The notes beneath the pieces are model-generated. The model saw only the letters and a program-made list of their open reading frames with translations, was not told the origin of the DNA and did not search any database. A program made the translations under genes and the position numbers. Below are positions 62,378-64,000 of a stretch of DNA of 64,000 nucleotides, one piece after another. Numbering within the stretch: the first letter of the stretch is position 1; each line of letters begins with the position of its first letter. Source of the DNA: Sphingomonas cannabina (GTDB lineage Bacteria; Pseudomonadota; Alphaproteobacteria; Sphingomonadales; Sphingomonadaceae); the NCBI RefSeq assembly GCF_021391395.1, contig NZ_CP090059.1:2465001-2529000 (forward strand), read 5' to 3'.

Positions 62378-64000
62378 CAATTTCCCTCGGTACCTTCGGA
62401 AGTGTCTTTGTCGTCCAGCATCAGATTTGCAAGTCGTGCCTGAAGCGCCTGCTGCTCTCTGACCAGCGCAATCTGCCGCTCGAACGCCTCATCGGTGAAA
62501 CGCTCGCCCAGCCTTGCCGTTGCCTCGGCGAGCGCAGCATCGACCCGTGGACGCGCGATCATCACCGCGATCGCCTCGTCCAAGTCGCTGTGCGCGCGGA
62601 CGTCATCCCATCCCTTCTGAGTGAAGGTGAAGGGCATGCTGTCAGCGCGCAACAGATCTGCTGCGATTTCACCAAAGCCGGACTGCGCCAATATGGTGAG
62701 CACGCGTGACTGATCAAGCGCATGATCTTCAAGGGCAACATCGACCACCGCCTCGAACAGCCGCCCGAGCGCGCCGCCGGCGAGCCTGAGCGAGCCGAGC
62801 ACCTCCATGTGCCGCGCGATCTCCGCCGGGTGGCGGATGAGGCCGGCGAGCACCGCCTTGGCCAGCACCGGGTCGATCCCGCTGGCGTTGACGGCACGTG
62901 CGGTGGGGGAGGGCGGCGGCGCCGGCGGCTGCCACTTGCCGGCGCGGGCATCGCGCACGCGCGGCGCGAAGGCGCGAGGCGGCGGCGCGAAATGGGCGTC
63001 GAAGCGGCGGCGGAACTCCGCGAGATATTCGGAACGGACGGCGGCATCGCCGATCGTGCCCGCGAGGTCGCCGAGGCGACGTTTCAGGCCGGCGCGCTGC
63101 TCCGGAGTGTCGAGCGGTTCGGCGGCGAGCTCGTGGCTCCAGAGGCGATCGACCAGCGGCTGAGGTCTCGCCAGCAGCGCTTCGAACGTCACTGCTCCTC
63201 GGGTGCGAACGAGATCGTCCGGGTCGAGCCCGTCCGGGAGCGTCACGAAGGCGAGGCTCCTGCCCGGCGCCAGCATCGGCAGCGCGCGATGGGCGGCGCG
63301 GATCGCAGCCTTCTGTCCGGCCGCATCGCCGTCGAAGCAGAGGACCGGCACGTCGGCGATGCGCCACAGGCGATCGAGCTGCGCCTCGGTCACCGCCGTG
63401 CCGAGCGGCGCCACCGCTTCCTCGAACCCGGCCTGGGCGAGGGCGATCACGTCCATATAGCCCTCGACCGCGATGATGCGGCCGGACTTGCGCGCGGCGG
63501 GGAGGGCGCGGTCGAGGTTGTAGAGCGTGCGGCCCTTGTCGAAGAGCGGCGTCTCGGGGGAGTTGAGGTACTTGGGCTCGCCTTCGCCGACGATGCGGCC
63601 GCCGAAGGCGATCGGCCGCCCGCGCGGGTCGCGGATCGGGATCATCAGGCGGCCGCGGAAGCGGTCGTATGGGGCCTTGTCATCGACGGCGATCAGCAGG
63701 CCGGCCTCGACCAGCATCGCATCGCCGTAGCTCTTGAGCGCGTCCTTGAGCTTGCCCCGCGAATCGGGAGCGAAGCCGAGGCCGAACGCCTTCGCCGTTT
63801 CGGGCCGGATGCCGCGTCGGTCGAGCAGCGCACGCGCCTCGGCGCCGGCGATGCCGTTCAGCTGGTCGGTGAACCACTGGGCGGCGTCGGCCATCGCCTC
63901 GTGCAGGCCCTTGGCCCGCTCGGCGCGCTCGGCGGAGCGGCGGTCCTGCGCCGGCACGTCCATGCCAGCAGCCTGGGCCAGCTCCTTCACCGCGTCCATG
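62377..64000 (-). CDS. dnaG: DnaG DNA primase, 5' end outside the window
   Basis: The reading frame is open to the right edge. What is present is residues from just after the zinc finger onward, including the primase core ([60 protein letters not shown]) and the Toprim domain ([47 protein letters not shown]). The helicase-binding C-terminal helices follow. The zinc-binding N-terminus is off the right edge. It makes RNA primers for replication. Its stop overlaps the rpoD start. Confidence 0.96.

Overview
The window looks like a chromosome segment from a high-GC alphaproteobacterium of the Sphingomonadales, most likely Sphingomonas or a close relative. The evidence is a CckA-type cell-cycle hybrid kinase, a FAT GUY-like single-domain response regulator, the dnaG-rpoD pair, sphingomonad-style REP palindromes with CCCCGGC/GCCGGGG stems, and many tightly packed genes with ATGA or TGATG junctions.

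Positions 1 to about 26,670 are the right-hand part of a prophage that would make a short-tailed (podovirus-type) virion. It runs left to right. First come early genes: a small helix-turn-helix-like protein, a VRR-NUC nuclease and a bifunctional primase-helicase followed by an iteron-like repeat and dyad cluster. Then come short unknown genes, both terminase subunits, portal, small head proteins, scaffold-like protein, major capsid protein, decoration-like protein, connector/adaptor, a tail nozzle-like protein with internal beta repeats, an acetyltransferase-like protein, three or four ejection/internal virion proteins (one with an M15-type peptidase signature), a tail-collar fibre, a beta-helix tailspike, and a lysis cassette (coiled-coil membrane protein, GH19 endolysin, holin-like protein, overlapping Rz/Rz1 spanins). 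Two short genes on the minus strand interrupt the late region and are good candidates for genes expressed in the lysogen. Integrase, repressor and the left attachment site are not in the window.

Positions 26,667 to 28,030 are the accessory junction: a 617-bp non-coding stretch full of strong hairpins and a thrice-repeated motif, then a two-gene minus-strand operon of unknown function, then an intact tRNA-Pro(UGG). This junction is where an undescribed system is most likely.

From 28,108 onward the content is core chromosome: a glutathione S-transferase with a triple operator-like repeat; the complete Kdp potassium system, with kdpFABC and kdpE on the minus strand and kdpD divergent on the plus strand; a small lipoprotein; an M28 peptidase; ettA; acylphosphatase; DoxX; greB; a lytic transglycosylase divergent from dapA; a gamma-glutamylcyclotransferase-like protein; smpB; a DUF2062 protein; an M13 metallopeptidase; cckA and a stand-alone receiver; a large coiled-coil membrane protein; an Hpt-like protein lacking the phospho-accepting histidine; a lipoprotein; a MoxR ATPase and vWA partner split by a membrane glycosyltransferase; an unknown conserved protein; and rpoD with the 3' part of dnaG, which runs off the right edge.

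All calls come from reading the sequence and translations. No database search was possible. Many long ORFs on the strand opposite the GC-rich core genes are shadows and were left out.
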